Origin: Thermoanaerobaculum sp.
GTDB lineage: Bacteria; Acidobacteriota; Thermoanaerobaculia; Multivoradales; UBA5704
DNA length: 36,138 nucleotides
Assembly: GCA_021154885.1 (NCBI GenBank)
Contig: JAJKHS010000010.1
Location: 1 to 36,138 of the forward strand
Reading direction: 5' to 3'
Numbering within the stretch: the stretch's first letter is position 1; the number at the start of each line of letters is the position of its first letter. Made by a program: the position numbers and the translations under genes. This document shows, in pieces, positions 6,933-14,875 of this stretch. The notes beneath the pieces were generated by a model. That model did no database searches. It was not told the origin of the DNA and saw only the letters and a program-made list of their open reading frames with translations.

Positions 6933-8804
6933 CTACTCCGCAAACTCCAGCCTCAGCTCCGTCCACATCTTCCCCGCGATGCCGTCCCGGGTGGCGGGGA
7001 AGAACGGCGCCTTCTTCGCTACTTCCAGGGCCGCCTCCTTGAAACCGAGGCCGGACTTGTCGCCCTCGCGGATCTGGGCGTCGATCACCTGGCCCTTCTC
7101 GTCGACCAGCACGGCGACGAGAATGGAGACTTTCTTACCAGTCCCCTTGGCGGCGGCGGGATAGGAATAGGATGGAAGCTGCTTGACCTCCGGCACCTCG
7201 ACGTTCGGCATGCCGCGGTGGATCAGGTCCCCCAGCTTCATGGGTTCCAGGAGTGCTGGAGCGGCCTTGGGCTCCGCAGGGGACGCCGGAGCCGCCTTCG
7301 GCCGCGGCACGGGCTTCTCCCGGGAGACCGGGGGAGCCGGCGCCGGCGTCACCGGAATCGGAGCGGCCGGGGTGACCGCGGCGGCGCTCCCGGTCGACGC
7401 GGGGAGGATCTTCGGTGCCGGCGGCCGGGGCTCCGCGCGCGCCACCCTGTCCCATCGCCGCACCATCCAGGCACCCAGGACGGCGAGGACCAGCACGGCT
7501 CCGGCGGCGGCGATCCAGGCTCCCGTGCGCCGGGAGGGAGGCGCCGCCGCGGCTCCCCGCACCCGCGAGGGGCCCTGCGCGAAGGGAGTGGCCGGCGGCT
7601 TCTCGGGCTCATGGGCGGCCGGGCGGACGCGCATCGGGCGCGAGGCCCAGGTGGAGTCCAGGTCCTCCGGCGACGCGATGCGCTGGGTCGGCTGAATCCC
7701 CGGAGAGGGAGCCGTGGTCCGGCTCGCGGGCGAGAAGGGGAGGACCGGCGCCAGCTCCGTCAGAGGAGGGCTGGCGGCCTCGGTGCGCAGGGTGGACTGG
7801 CCGGTGAGCGTGCCGGTGGCGGGCGTCCTCTCCAGGCCGAACTGGACGTCGAGATGGTCCTGGGTCGAGCCCGGCGGCTCCTGGGCCTGCACCTCTCCCG
7901 GCGCCAGGGGGAGCAGGATGCGCCAGACCGCCTCCGCCTCCTCCCGGGTGAGGGGGAAGCGGTCCTGGAGCATCGTCAGCTCCCAGACGAAGTCCTCGGC
8001 GCTGGCCATGCGCTCCTCCGGCTTCTTGGCCAGCGACTTGAGGACGATCGCCCGCAGCTCCGCGGGCACCCGCCCCTCGGGGTCCGTGTCGGCGAAGTCC
8101 AAAGGCGCTCGGAAGAGATGGCCGGCCATCAGGGCCGCCGGCTCGGTGCCCACCACTGGGCAGCGGCCGGTCAACAGCTCGTAGAGCACGACGCCGAAGG
8201 AGTAGAGGTCGCTGCGCTCGTCCCAGGCCGTGCCGCTGAACCGCTCCGGCGAGCCGTAGCGCGGCTTGCCCAGGAAGACGCCGGTGGTGGTGAGCCCGCC
8301 CTGCCCCTCCAGAGTCTTGGCGATCCCGAGGTCGATGAGCTTCACCAGCGGGTTGCCGTCCACGTCCCGGGTGAGCATCAGGTTGTCCGGCGAGACGTCG
8401 CGATGGACGATCCTGTGGCGATGGAGGTAGCCCAGGGCCTTGAGCGACTGGCGTGCGATCTCCAGGGTGAGCGCCACGGGCGGCGGGCCGTAGCCGTTCA
8501 GGACCTCCAGGAGGTTCCAGCCGTCGATGTACTCCATGACGATGAACGCCTGGCCGTCGGCGCCCACGGCGAAGTCGTGCAGCACGGCCACGTTGGGATG
8601 GCGCAGCCTGATCGCCGCCTTGGCCTCGCGCAGGAAGCGGTCCGCGGCCTCCCCCACCGCCTCGCTCTGCGAGCGGATCACCTTGACGACGCGGACCTCG
8701 TCCAGCAGGCGGTGACGGACCTTGTAGATGGCCCCCATCCCGCCCTCGCGGATCTTCTCGAGGATCTCGTACTTGCCGTCGATCTGCTCGTTGAGAAGGA
8801 TCAC
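6933..8804 (-). CDS. Ser/Thr protein kinase with a periplasmic TonB C-terminal domain (first copy)
   Basis: 623 residues from GTG 8804. Residues about 11-270 are a Hanks-type kinase: GEGGMGAIYK-type glycine loop (20-29), ATP-binding K41, catalytic D136 in HRDVSPDN (Ser-Pro replaces the usual Lys-Pro), DLG 158-160 in place of DFG, and GSPERF. A Pro/Ala/Thr linker leads to one membrane span (about 428-448), a Pro-rich periplasmic segment and a TonB_C-like domain (about 545-623) with VAVLVDEKGQVIDAQIREG and KMWTELRLEF. The kinase should face the cytoplasm and TonB_C the periplasm. The span lacks the His of real TonB anchors, so coupling to ExbB/ExbD is unlikely. The likely role is signalling from an outer-membrane or envelope partner (inference). 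A paralogue lies upstream at 9015-10838. Confidence 0.88.
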   Translation of the reverse strand: MILLNEQIDGKYEILEKIREGGMGAIYKVRHRLLDEVRVVKVIRSQSEAVGEAADRFLREAKAAIRLRHPNVAVLHDFAVGADGQAFIVMEYIDGWNLLEVLNGYGPPPVALTLEIARQSLKALGYLHRHRIVHRDVSPDNLMLTRDVDGNPLVKLIDLGIAKTLEGQGGLTTTGVFLGKPRYGSPERFSGTAWDERSDLYSFGVVLYELLTGRCPVVGTEPAALMAGHLFRAPLDFADTDPEGRVPAELRAIVLKSLAKKPEERMASAEDFVWELTMLQDRFPLTREEAEAVWRILLPLAPGEVQAQEPPGSTQDHLDVQFGLERTPATGTLTGQSTLRTEAASPPLTELAPVLPFSPASRTTAPSPGIQPTQRIASPEDLDSTWASRPMRVRPAAHEPEKPPATPFAQGPSRVRGAAAAPPSRRTGAWIAAAGAVLVLAVLGAWMVRRWDRVARAEPRPPAPKILPASTGSAAAVTPAAPIPVTPAPAPPVSREKPVPRPKAAPASPAEPKAAPALLEPMKLGDLIHRGMPNVEVPEVKQLPSYSYPAAAKGTGKKVSILVAVLVDEKGQVIDAQIREGDKSGLGFKEAALEVAKKAPFFPATRDGIAGKMWTELRLEFAE

Positions 8805-8939
8805 GCCTCGTCCCGCCTTGTCCGTGAGACCGCAGTAAATGGGGAACGTAGGAATGATAACAGGCTCGGTCAGAAGGGCCTACAAATCGGGCGCTAACTT
8901 TACCCGGAGCGCCCCCTCCCAAGACCCTCATCACCCCGG

Positions 8940-8985
8940 CCCTCTTCTCCCGCCCTCTCCCACCCCCCTCCCCGGGAGAAGAGGG
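8940..8985 (-). terminator. 13-bp hairpin between the two kinase genes
   Basis: Perfect arms 8940-8952 (CCCTCTTCTCCCG) and 8973-8985 enclose a 20-nt pyrimidine-rich loop. It lies 30 bp downstream of the second kinase gene in its reading direction, so it probably ends that transcript and separates it from the first copy. No T-run follows. The rest of the 210-bp gap holds nothing else that I can name. Confidence 0.55.
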
Positions 8986-9014
8986 AGACCAGCAAGACCG
9001 CTCCAACCGGGTTG

Positions 9015-10838
9015 CTACTCCGCGAACTCCAGGATCATCTCCGTCCACATCTTGCCCGGCACGTCGTGACGGGTGGCGGGCTGGAAGGGGATGCGCCTGG
9101 CGGCGGCGATGGCGGTCTCGGCGAAGCCCAGGTCCGGGGGAGCCCCTTCGCGGACACGGGCGTCGATCACCTTGCCCCGCTCGTCCACCAGCAGGGCGAC
9201 GCGCACGTCGGCCCGCACGCCGGAGCCGCGGGCCGCGGACGGATAGTTGAAGCGAGGGACGTTCAGGGGCACGGGCAACTCGACGCCGGGGCCGGGTTTG
9301 AGCAGGTCCGGCGGCTGGGTCCCCTCCTCCCAGGGCTGAGGAGCGCGCCGGGCCAGGACCACGGACGGCGCCGGGACGGGCTTCGGGGTACGCGTCGCCT
9401 TCCGACTCGCCGGAACAGGCCTGGCCGGAACGGGCTTCGGCCGGACCTCGGCGATCACCGGCGCCGGCTCGGGCTTCCGGGGCGCGGGCGGCTCCACCCG
9501 GGCGGGCGGCTCGGGCTCCGCAGCGGGTAGGGCGGCCGGCTCGTCCACCCGGGGTGTCGGCGCCGGCTCGGTCGAGGGCGGCGGGGGACCAAGCACGTGG
9601 GGCGCGGCGGCCCACTCCGGTGCCTTCGCCGTCGTCTCCGCGGCGGGCCGCCAGAAGGCCCGGGCGAAGACGAACAGCACCAGCAGCGCCGCCGTGGCCA
9701 GAGCCAGCCGGAAGAGGAGCGGCGAGTTGTCCGCCTCCACGGCCGGCGGCGGAGCGGGAGAGCCCCAGGTGAGCTCGTCCACTGCCGGAACGTCCGGGCC
9801 GCCCGCGGTCATAGCCAGGGGGAGCGCTCCGGAACGGGTGGTGTCCGACTCGGCGGAACGCAGGTAGAGCGTGTCCGAAGGCTCGGCGGCGGTTTCTCCA
9901 GCCTCGGCGGCCTCGGCGATCTCGGCATTCGCCGGGTGCGGAGCATCGGGCACCGCGAACAGGGCCTGCAGGTCCGCCTCGGAGACCGGGTACCGTGCCT
10001 GAACCCCCGCGAGAGCGGCGACGAAATCCTCGGCGCTGGGGACGCGATCCTCCGGCCGCTTCTCCAGGGCGTCCAGCACGATCTTCCGGAGATCGGGGGG
10101 AATCCGCCCCGCGGGATCGCTCTCCCCGAAGGCGAGGGGGGGCCGGTTGAGATGGCCCGCCATCAGCGACAGGGCGTCGTGGCCGGAGATGGGGCTGCGC
10201 CCCGTCAGCAGCTCGTAGAGCACCACGCCGAAGGAGTAGAGGTCGCTCCTCTCGTCCACGGGGCCGGCGTCGAACTGCTCGGGGGAGGCATAGCGGGGCT
10301 TGCCCAGGAAGACGCCCGCGTCCGTGGCCGCGGCACCGTCCTCCAGGGCCTTGGCGATGCCGAGATCGATGAGCTTGACCAAGGGGAGGCCGTCGGCGTC
10401 CCGGGTCAGCATCAGGTTGTCCGGCGAGACGTCGCGGTGGACGATGCGGCTGCGATGGAGGGCGCCGAGGGCTTTGAGCGACTGCCGGGCCATCTCCAGC
10501 CCGAGCGCCAGGGACGGCGGGCCGTGATGCCGGAGGACCTCCCGGAAGGTCCAACCGTCGATGTACTCGCTCACCAGGTAGGCGAGGCCCTCACCATCCA
10601 CGGCGAAGTCATAGAGCACCGCAAGGTTCGGGTGCCGCAGCCGGCTCGCCACTCGCGCCTCCTGGAGGAAGCGGGCCGCGGCCTCGTCGTTCCCCACGGC
10701 CCAGGAGCGGATCAGCTTGACGGCCCGCAGCTCGTCCAAGAGGCGATGCCGCACCTTGTAGACCGCGCCCATCCCGCCCTGCCGCAGCCGCGCCAGCACC
10801 TCGTACTTCTCTTCAAACGATCCGTGCAGAAGCGCCAT
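9015..10838 (-). CDS. Ser/Thr protein kinase with a periplasmic TonB C-terminal domain (second copy)
   Basis: 607 residues from ATG 10838, preceded by GGAGAGGAGGG. The kinase domain aligns with the first copy without gaps over at least 160 residues: glycine loop 20-29, K41, D136 in HRDVSPDN, DLG 158-160, then YASPEQF. An Ala/Glu-rich linker, one membrane span (about 374-396, LLFRLALATAALLVLFVFA), a long Pro/Glu/Arg periplasmic linker and a TonB_C domain (about 530-607) with VRVALLVDERGKVIDARVREG and KMWTEMILEF complete it. The linkers have diverged almost completely while both end domains are kept, so this is an old tandem duplication under selection for kinase and TonB_C. A diguanylate cyclase gene lies 87 bp upstream on the same strand. 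Substrates are not readable. Confidence 0.88.
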   Translation of the reverse strand: MALLHGSFEEKYEVLARLRQGGMGAVYKVRHRLLDELRAVKLIRSWAVGNDEAAARFLQEARVASRLRHPNLAVLYDFAVDGEGLAYLVSEYIDGWTFREVLRHHGPPSLALGLEMARQSLKALGALHRSRIVHRDVSPDNLMLTRDADGLPLVKLIDLGIAKALEDGAAATDAGVFLGKPRYASPEQFDAGPVDERSDLYSFGVVLYELLTGRSPISGHDALSLMAGHLNRPPLAFGESDPAGRIPPDLRKIVLDALEKRPEDRVPSAEDFVAALAGVQARYPVSEADLQALFAVPDAPHPANAEIAEAAEAGETAAEPSDTLYLRSAESDTTRSGALPLAMTAGGPDVPAVDELTWGSPAPPPAVEADNSPLLFRLALATAALLVLFVFARAFWRPAAETTAKAPEWAAAPHVLGPPPPSTEPAPTPRVDEPAALPAAEPEPPARVEPPAPRKPEPAPVIAEVRPKPVPARPVPASRKATRTPKPVPAPSVVLARRAPQPWEEGTQPPDLLKPGPGVELPVPLNVPRFNYPSAARGSGVRADVRVALLVDERGKVIDARVREGAPPDLGFAETAIAAARRIPFQPATRHDVPGKMWTEMILEFAE

Positions 10839-10925
10839 GGGCCCTCCTCTCCGCGAGCGAACCGCGCGCCATCTATGGTAGCAGGAGGGGGTATCAGGAG
10901 CGTAGCGAGACGGTAATCAGGCGAT

Positions 10926-11825
10926 TCAGTCCCCGACCATCTCCTCGACCAGCCGTTGCCGCATGCCGCGGACGCGCTTCTGGTGGGAACGGCGTTCGAA
11001 GAGGCGGATCTGGAGAAGCTCGCGGTCGGCGTGGTCGATGGTCCGCTCCAGGCTCTCGGTGCCGTGGCGGTTGGCCCAGCCGACGGAGAATGGGGGCAGG
11101 CCGATGGCGGTGGCGGTCACCCGCAGCCGCTGGCCTACTTCGGCCACGAACCGCGCCGAGGCGCCCAACAGCAGAAGGAGGAATTCGTCGCCGCCCATGC
11201 GCACCACGGCGTCCTCGGCGCGGGCGTTCTGCAGCAGGAAGCGGCTGATGCGGACGAGCACCTCGTCCCCCTTCTGGTGGCCGCACTCGTCGTTGAGCTT
11301 CTTGAAGTTGTCCACGTCCACGATAATGGCGCCCCAGGTGTCCAGCGCTCCCAGCCGCTTCTCGACCTCCTTGAGGAAGCGGCGGTTGAAGCAGCCGGTC
11401 AGGGGATCGCGGAGGCTCTGCTCGTGGAAGCGGGTCTCCAGGAGCTTGCGATGGGTAATGTCTACCAGGATGCCGTGGTAGAGGATCTCGCCGGTGTCGG
11501 GGTCCTCGACGGAGTGGCAGGTGTCGAGCACCGTGCGCTCCTCGCCGTCCGGCCGGCGCAGGACGAGCTCGTACTCGCGCACCACTCCCTCCCGGGCCAG
11601 CCGCTCTTTCTCCTCGTTGCGCACCTCGGGGTTGGCGAAGAGGTCCTGAGCGTGAAAGCGCTTCAGCTCCTCCAGTGACGAGGCGCCGAAGATCTCCAGA
11701 CAGGCGGGGTTGGCGTCCAGAATGTCCCCGTCCTGGGTGGTGATGTAGATTCCCTCGCGCAAGTTGGCGATGAACTGCCGTAGCGTCTCGGGGTCTTCAA
11801 GACTTCTGTAGCGTCCTTGGGGCAT
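10926..11825 (-). CDS. PAS-GGDEF diguanylate cyclase
   Basis: 299 residues from ATG 11825 (GAGG 9 nt upstream); an in-frame TTG at 11858 without a ribosome site would add 11 residues. Residues about 12-128 are a PAS domain with its PAC end (NLREGIYITTQDGDILDANPA; GILVDITHRK). Residues about 135-290 are a GGDEF domain that makes cyclic di-GMP from two GTP. The active-site GGDEF (211-215) is intact, and an inhibitory I-site RAED (202-205) stands five residues before it, so product feedback is expected. There is no membrane segment, so the enzyme is soluble and the PAS domain senses an internal cue. No c-di-GMP effector is visible in the window. It could share a transcript with the kinases downstream. 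Confidence 0.9.
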   Translation of the reverse strand: MPQGRYRSLEDPETLRQFIANLREGIYITTQDGDILDANPACLEIFGASSLEELKRFHAQDLFANPEVRNEEKERLAREGVVREYELVLRRPDGEERTVLDTCHSVEDPDTGEILYHGILVDITHRKLLETRFHEQSLRDPLTGCFNRRFLKEVEKRLGALDTWGAIIVDVDNFKKLNDECGHQKGDEVLVRISRFLLQNARAEDAVVRMGGDEFLLLLLGASARFVAEVGQRLRVTATAIGLPPFSVGWANRHGTESLERTIDHADRELLQIRLFERRSHQKRVRGMRQRLVEEMVGD

Positions 11826-11985
11826 ATTGAAAAACCTCGGCGAGATCAGCTCGCCCAAGTCGCACTACTATCTACAGGCAAGATCGGGGCCAGGTTTGCC
11901 CGGAATCCCCTCGCCCCGCCGCCGCGTTACCCGGAATGCAGGCGCTTGGGCGTACCGTCCGGGTGGCCTCCAGAGGAAGTCCGGG

Positions 11986-12507
11986 ATGAGAATAACAGTT
12001 TTTGCGCTGGCACTGCTCCTTTCTGCGCTCTCCGCGCCAGCCGCGCTGGCCCAGCAGAATCCGACCTGCCAGAAGGGTCAGAGCCTGCGGGAGGAGGACA
12101 AGACGACCGGCGTGGTGGTCCAGAAGACCCGGATCACTCCCCAGCCCGACACCTTCGACCCCCTCCTCATCTGGACCTCGGACGATCCCGGCTCGGTGAT
12201 GTTCGCCGTGCTGGGCAACAGCGACCGCGCGCGCTATGCGCACTGCAACGGGCTGACGCTGCTGGTGGACGGCCGGGCCGTGGTGATGAGCAAGCCGAAG
12301 TACCAGCAGGAGGCCGGCGGCTCCCGGGCAGTGGAGTACCTGACGGCCGACATCGCCTGGGTCGAAGCCGAGAAGCTCGGCACCGCCAAGGCCATCCGCT
12401 ACAAGATTTGCAATGACGAGTTCCACGCCCCCCCGGAGTTCGTCTGCCAGGCGCGCGACGTCATCGAGTCCGCGGCGGCGATGCGTAAGGCGCCCGCGGC
12501 GCACTGA
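11986..12507 (+). CDS. Secreted four-cysteine protein of unknown function
   Basis: 173 residues from ATG 11986, with AGAGGAAG about 8 nt upstream. Residues 1-22 are a signal peptide ending ALAQ. The mature part has four Cys (in PTCQKG, AHCNG, KICNDE and FVCQAR), enough for two disulfides as expected in the periplasm. It has a beta-rich middle (PLLIWTSDDPGSVMFAVLG, LTLLVDGRAVVM) and a helical C-terminus. No catalytic motif is seen, and I do not recognise the family. It is transcribed divergently from the diguanylate cyclase across about 160 bp, so the two may share a regulatory region. Confidence 0.6.
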   Translation: MRITVFALALLLSALSAPAALAQQNPTCQKGQSLREEDKTTGVVVQKTRITPQPDTFDPLLIWTSDDPGSVMFAVLGNSDRARYAHCNGLTLLVDGRAVVMSKPKYQQEAGGSRAVEYLTADIAWVEAEKLGTAKAIRYKICNDEFHAPPEFVCQARDVIESAAAMRKAPAAH

Positions 12508-12566
12508 GACGCCGTCGCTTCTCTCCGCACCCGACTCTTCCCCTGTGTACCCAGAATGCGTTATCT

Positions 12567-12595
12567 TTGACGCCACCGGGAAGACTCCCTATACT
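12567..12595 (+). promoter_or_regulatory. Consensus promoter giving a leaderless Uma2 transcript
   Basis: TTGACG (12567-12572), a 17-bp spacer and TATACT (12590-12595) match a housekeeping sigma promoter very well. The normal start point, 6-7 nt past the -10 box, coincides with the A of the ATG at 12602. The predicted mRNA therefore has no 5' leader, which fits the absence of any Shine-Dalgarno sequence. Confidence 0.7.
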
Positions 12596-12601
12596 CGGAC
12601 C

Positions 12602-13537
12602 ATGACCGAGCTGACGAGGAGAGCGCTGCACCACGAGGGTGGCTCAGGGGCTGGCAACAGCCGGCCGGAGGAGGAGACCGACTCCGGCAGGAGCCTGCTC
12701 CTGCGCTGGGTCAGACGTCCGGACGGCCGTATGGAGCTGCTGGAGCTGCCGCTCACCCGGGAGGACTACCTTAATCCGCAGCTCGGAGACAAATGGGTGC
12801 AGGGCAGACCGCACGGCAGGGCCATTGTGGATCTTGCGGATCGGCTGGAGCGCTGCTTCGACTCCCGGCCCGAGCTCGTGGTCCTCGTCGACGTCCAGCA
12901 CCTTCTCGGGCGGGGCCTGCCCAAGCCCTCCCCGGATATCTCGGTCATCCGCGGCGCCCGCGATCCGGATCGCATCAATTCCAGCTATGACATGGCCAGG
13001 CAGGGCGTTCCGCCGTGCCTGATCCTCGAGGTGATCTCGCCGCAGGACGCCCGCATCCGGGAGGTCGACGAGATCGACAAGGTGCAGCTCTATCAACGGA
13101 TCAAGGTGCCCGAGTACTTGTTGCTGGAGCTGCCGCGCGAGCCTTCCGGCCGTCTCCGGATCTTCGGGTACCGGCTGGACTCGGCCGGGACCTACCAGGA
13201 GATCGTGCCCGACGAGCAGGGGCGGCTGCTCTCCGAGACCACGGGGCTGTGGTTCTCCATCTCGCCGAAAGGGGACCAGGTGGTGATCCGCGAGGTCGCC
13301 ACCGGGGAGCTGGTGCCTACCTCGAAAGAGGAAAAGAAAGCCAGGACGTTGGCCGAAGCCAAAGCCGCCCGCGAGGCCGCGGCCCGCCAAGCCGCCGACG
13401 AGGCCCGCCAGGCCGCCGAAGCGAAGGCGGCTGCAGAGACGGAGGCCCGTCATCTCGCCGAGGAGCAGGCGGCCGCCGCCGAGACGGAGCTTGCCCGTCT
13501 GCGTGCCGAAATCGAGCGCCTGCGCACCAGCAGATGA
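12602..13537 (+). CDS. Uma2 family (DUF820) PD-(D/E)XK nuclease-fold protein
   Basis: 311 residues from ATG 12602. Residues about 45-215 carry the Uma2 core: an N-terminal PLTREDYLNPQ block, HGRAIVDLADRLER, then PSPDISVIRG and CLILEVIS, which supply the Asp and Glu of a PD-(D/E)XK site, and YQRIKVPEYLLLELP. The C-terminal 75 residues are an Ala/Glu/Arg heptad-like coiled coil (AEAKAAREAAARQAADEA and on), a common tail in this family. Uma2 proteins are usually called putative endonucleases, but their substrate is not established. No methylase or DNA-modification partner is nearby, so this is not a recognisable restriction system. A hairpin repeat array starts 40 bp behind the stop. The start is supported by a promoter that would make the mRNA leaderless. 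Confidence 0.82.
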   Translation: MTELTRRALHHEGGSGAGNSRPEEETDSGRSLLLRWVRRPDGRMELLELPLTREDYLNPQLGDKWVQGRPHGRAIVDLADRLERCFDSRPELVVLVDVQHLLGRGLPKPSPDISVIRGARDPDRINSSYDMARQGVPPCLILEVISPQDARIREVDEIDKVQLYQRIKVPEYLLLELPREPSGRLRIFGYRLDSAGTYQEIVPDEQGRLLSETTGLWFSISPKGDQVVIREVATGELVPTSKEEKKARTLAEAKAAREAAARQAADEARQAAEAKAAAETEARHLAEEQAAAAETELARLRAEIERLRTSR

Positions 13538-13576
13538 GGCGGGCAGCCGCTCTCACCAACTCTCCCCGGACGATTC

Positions 13577-13875
13577 GTTGTACGCTGACGGCGCTCCGTT
13601 GTCCGCAGACAACGGTCCATTGCACACGGCGCATTCTCATCGTCTCCAGACAATGGCCCGTTGTATGCGGACAACGTTCCGCTGCACGCGGCGCATTTTC
13701 ATTGTCCCCGGACAACGAGCCGTTGTAAGCAGACAGGGGCTCGTTGCACGCAGACAATGCTTCGTTGTACGCAGACAACGGCCCGTTGCACGCGGACAGC
13801 GTTCCCTTGTACGCGGCGCATTTTCATCGTCTCGAGTCAATGGCCCGTCGTACGCAGCGCATTTCCGTCGCGGGC
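13577..13875. repeat. Array of 21-bp and 41-bp hairpin repeats
   Basis: About ten full units and one partial unit abut without spacers. The 21-bp form starts at 13577, 13598, 13660, 13722, 13743, 13764 and 13785; its core is GTTGT-N6-ACAAC, a self-complementary hairpin, followed by GGCCC or GTTCC. A 41-bp form starts at 13619, 13681 and 13806 and carries a 20-bp insert close to GGCGCATTTTCATCGTCTCC inside the unit. A degenerate unit ends near 13875. The copies differ by a few bases each. The array fills the gap between the Uma2 gene and the decayed ATPase. It stays open in several frames because 21 is a multiple of three, but I do not think it codes for protein. Confidence 0.8.
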
Positions 13876-13883
13876 AAGCGCGC

Positions 13884-14613
13884 CTACTCCACCGCGAAGA
13901 CCTCCTCGACTCGCCGGGCCAGCTCGCTGGGAGGTATCCACTCCACGACCGTCTCGCCGATCCGACTGCGATGGGCGAGGGTGAGATTGAGCATCAGGGC
14001 GGTGGCCGGCCGGTAGGCCTCCAGGAAACTGCGCAGCGACTTGGAGGGCAGAGGCCGTCCGCTGCGGCCGGCCTTGACCTCCACGGGGAGGATGAGGTCT
14101 CCGCGCACCAGGACGAAGTCCACCTCGGCTCCGCCGGCGCTGCGCCAGAAGTGGAGCGTGGCCCCGTCGGGAAGGGCCTTCCCGGAGAGATTCACCAGGC
14201 TGCCGGACTGCCCGGCCAGGAGACGCAGGAGCTGGCGAAAGGCGTCCGGACGGCCGATGCGGAAGAGGTCGCTCGCATCCCGCAGGACCATGGCCTCCAA
14301 CAGGTCGGTCAGGAGGACCTCCGGATTCTCAGACAGCCAGACCCCGGGGTAGCCGCCGAAGACGAGGTGGCGGGCAAGGCGCTCTTCGACCAGCCGGTCG
14401 CGCAGGATTGCGGGTTTGTCCGCGAGGCGGCCCGATCACCAGATGAGCGCGATTCTCCTCGCTCCAGCGCTCCCGGGCCTTGGCGGCGGCGAACCTGGGA
14501 AGGTAGGTAGGCGGCAGGCGCAGCCGGAGGCAGTCCGCCAAGCCCGCCGGTTCCAGGAGCCAGGGATTGTCTCTCAGCAGAATCGTCTGGAGATCGCGGT
14601 CCACGGTCCGCAA
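13884..14613 (-). pseudogene. Decayed DUF4143-type AAA ATPase
   Basis: The N-terminal piece (from TTG 14613 or GTG 14604) reads DLQTILLRDNPWLLEP...LPPTYLPRF...RAHLVIGPP. This is the start of DUF4143 ATPases up to the point where the Walker A P-loop should begin, after which the frame turns into Arg/Pro nonsense. In another frame, downstream sequence resumes the family with LARHLVFGGYPGVWLSENPE, then LRDASDLFRIG and the DUF4143 end (GGAEVDFVLVRGDLILPVEVKAG, down to the stop at 13884). The Walker A and B core, roughly 150 residues compared with the usual 380-400, is missing, so ATP binding is lost. The C-terminal part could still be translated from ATG 14300 as a nuclease-like fragment, but a frameshift plus internal deletion is the simpler reading. 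Confidence 0.75.
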
Positions 14614-14663
14614 TTATCCCTGAAAACTGCGGGATGGGAGCCTACACCGAAGAATCGATTTCC

Positions 14664-14870
14664 CTAAGTTCCAGTCGGCATCAGCTCATAGACCATCTGC
14701 GTTGGCTGATCGACCCGCCTCGAAGCGTCCAGGATCTCCAGAGAGACGACGTTGCCGCCAGCGTCGAAGTCGAGGATGACGCCGGGCTTCTCTTCATCGC
14801 TCTCGGCGACCGGCCGATCGCTCAGGATGATGCTGAGCGTATCGGTACGGAGGTCGTAAACCACTCGCAT
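14664..14870 (-). CDS. DUF2283 family small protein
   Basis: 68 residues from ATG 14870. The pattern YDLRTDTLSIILSDRPVAES, EEKPGVILDFDAGGNVVSLEILDAS is the DUF2283 signature (D-x-L-x-I-x-L ... GVILDFDxxGxVVxxEILDAS). This is a small beta protein of unknown function often found near toxin-antitoxin or accessory genes. It begins 5 bp after the metH stop on the same strand, so it is co-transcribed and probably coupled with metH. Because of that position the SAM-type leader of metH should also control it. A direct role in methionine metabolism is not known for the family. The decayed ATPase begins 50 bp further on. Confidence 0.8.
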   Translation of the reverse strand: MRVVYDLRTDTLSIILSDRPVAESDEEKPGVILDFDAGGNVVSLEILDASRRVDQPTQMVYELMPTGT

Positions 14871-14875
14871 GAAGG

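Noticed and set aside
7609-10554. A 981-codon minus frame spanning both kinase genes
   Set aside because: It is a Pro/Arg/Gly-rich shifted frame over two intact kinase genes and their gap; no domain is visible.
13317-13778. A minus-strand protein with 7-residue SAYNGPL-like repeats
   Set aside because: The heptads only reflect the 21-bp DNA repeat being a multiple of three; the frame runs on into the antisense of the Uma2 gene and has no ribosome site.
13577-13875. CRISPR array
   Set aside because: Units abut with no unique spacers, the period is 21 or 41 bp, and no cas gene is present.
12602-14613. A restriction-modification or defence island made of Uma2 and the ATPase
   Set aside because: No methylase, specificity subunit or other defence gene accompanies them, and the ATPase is broken.
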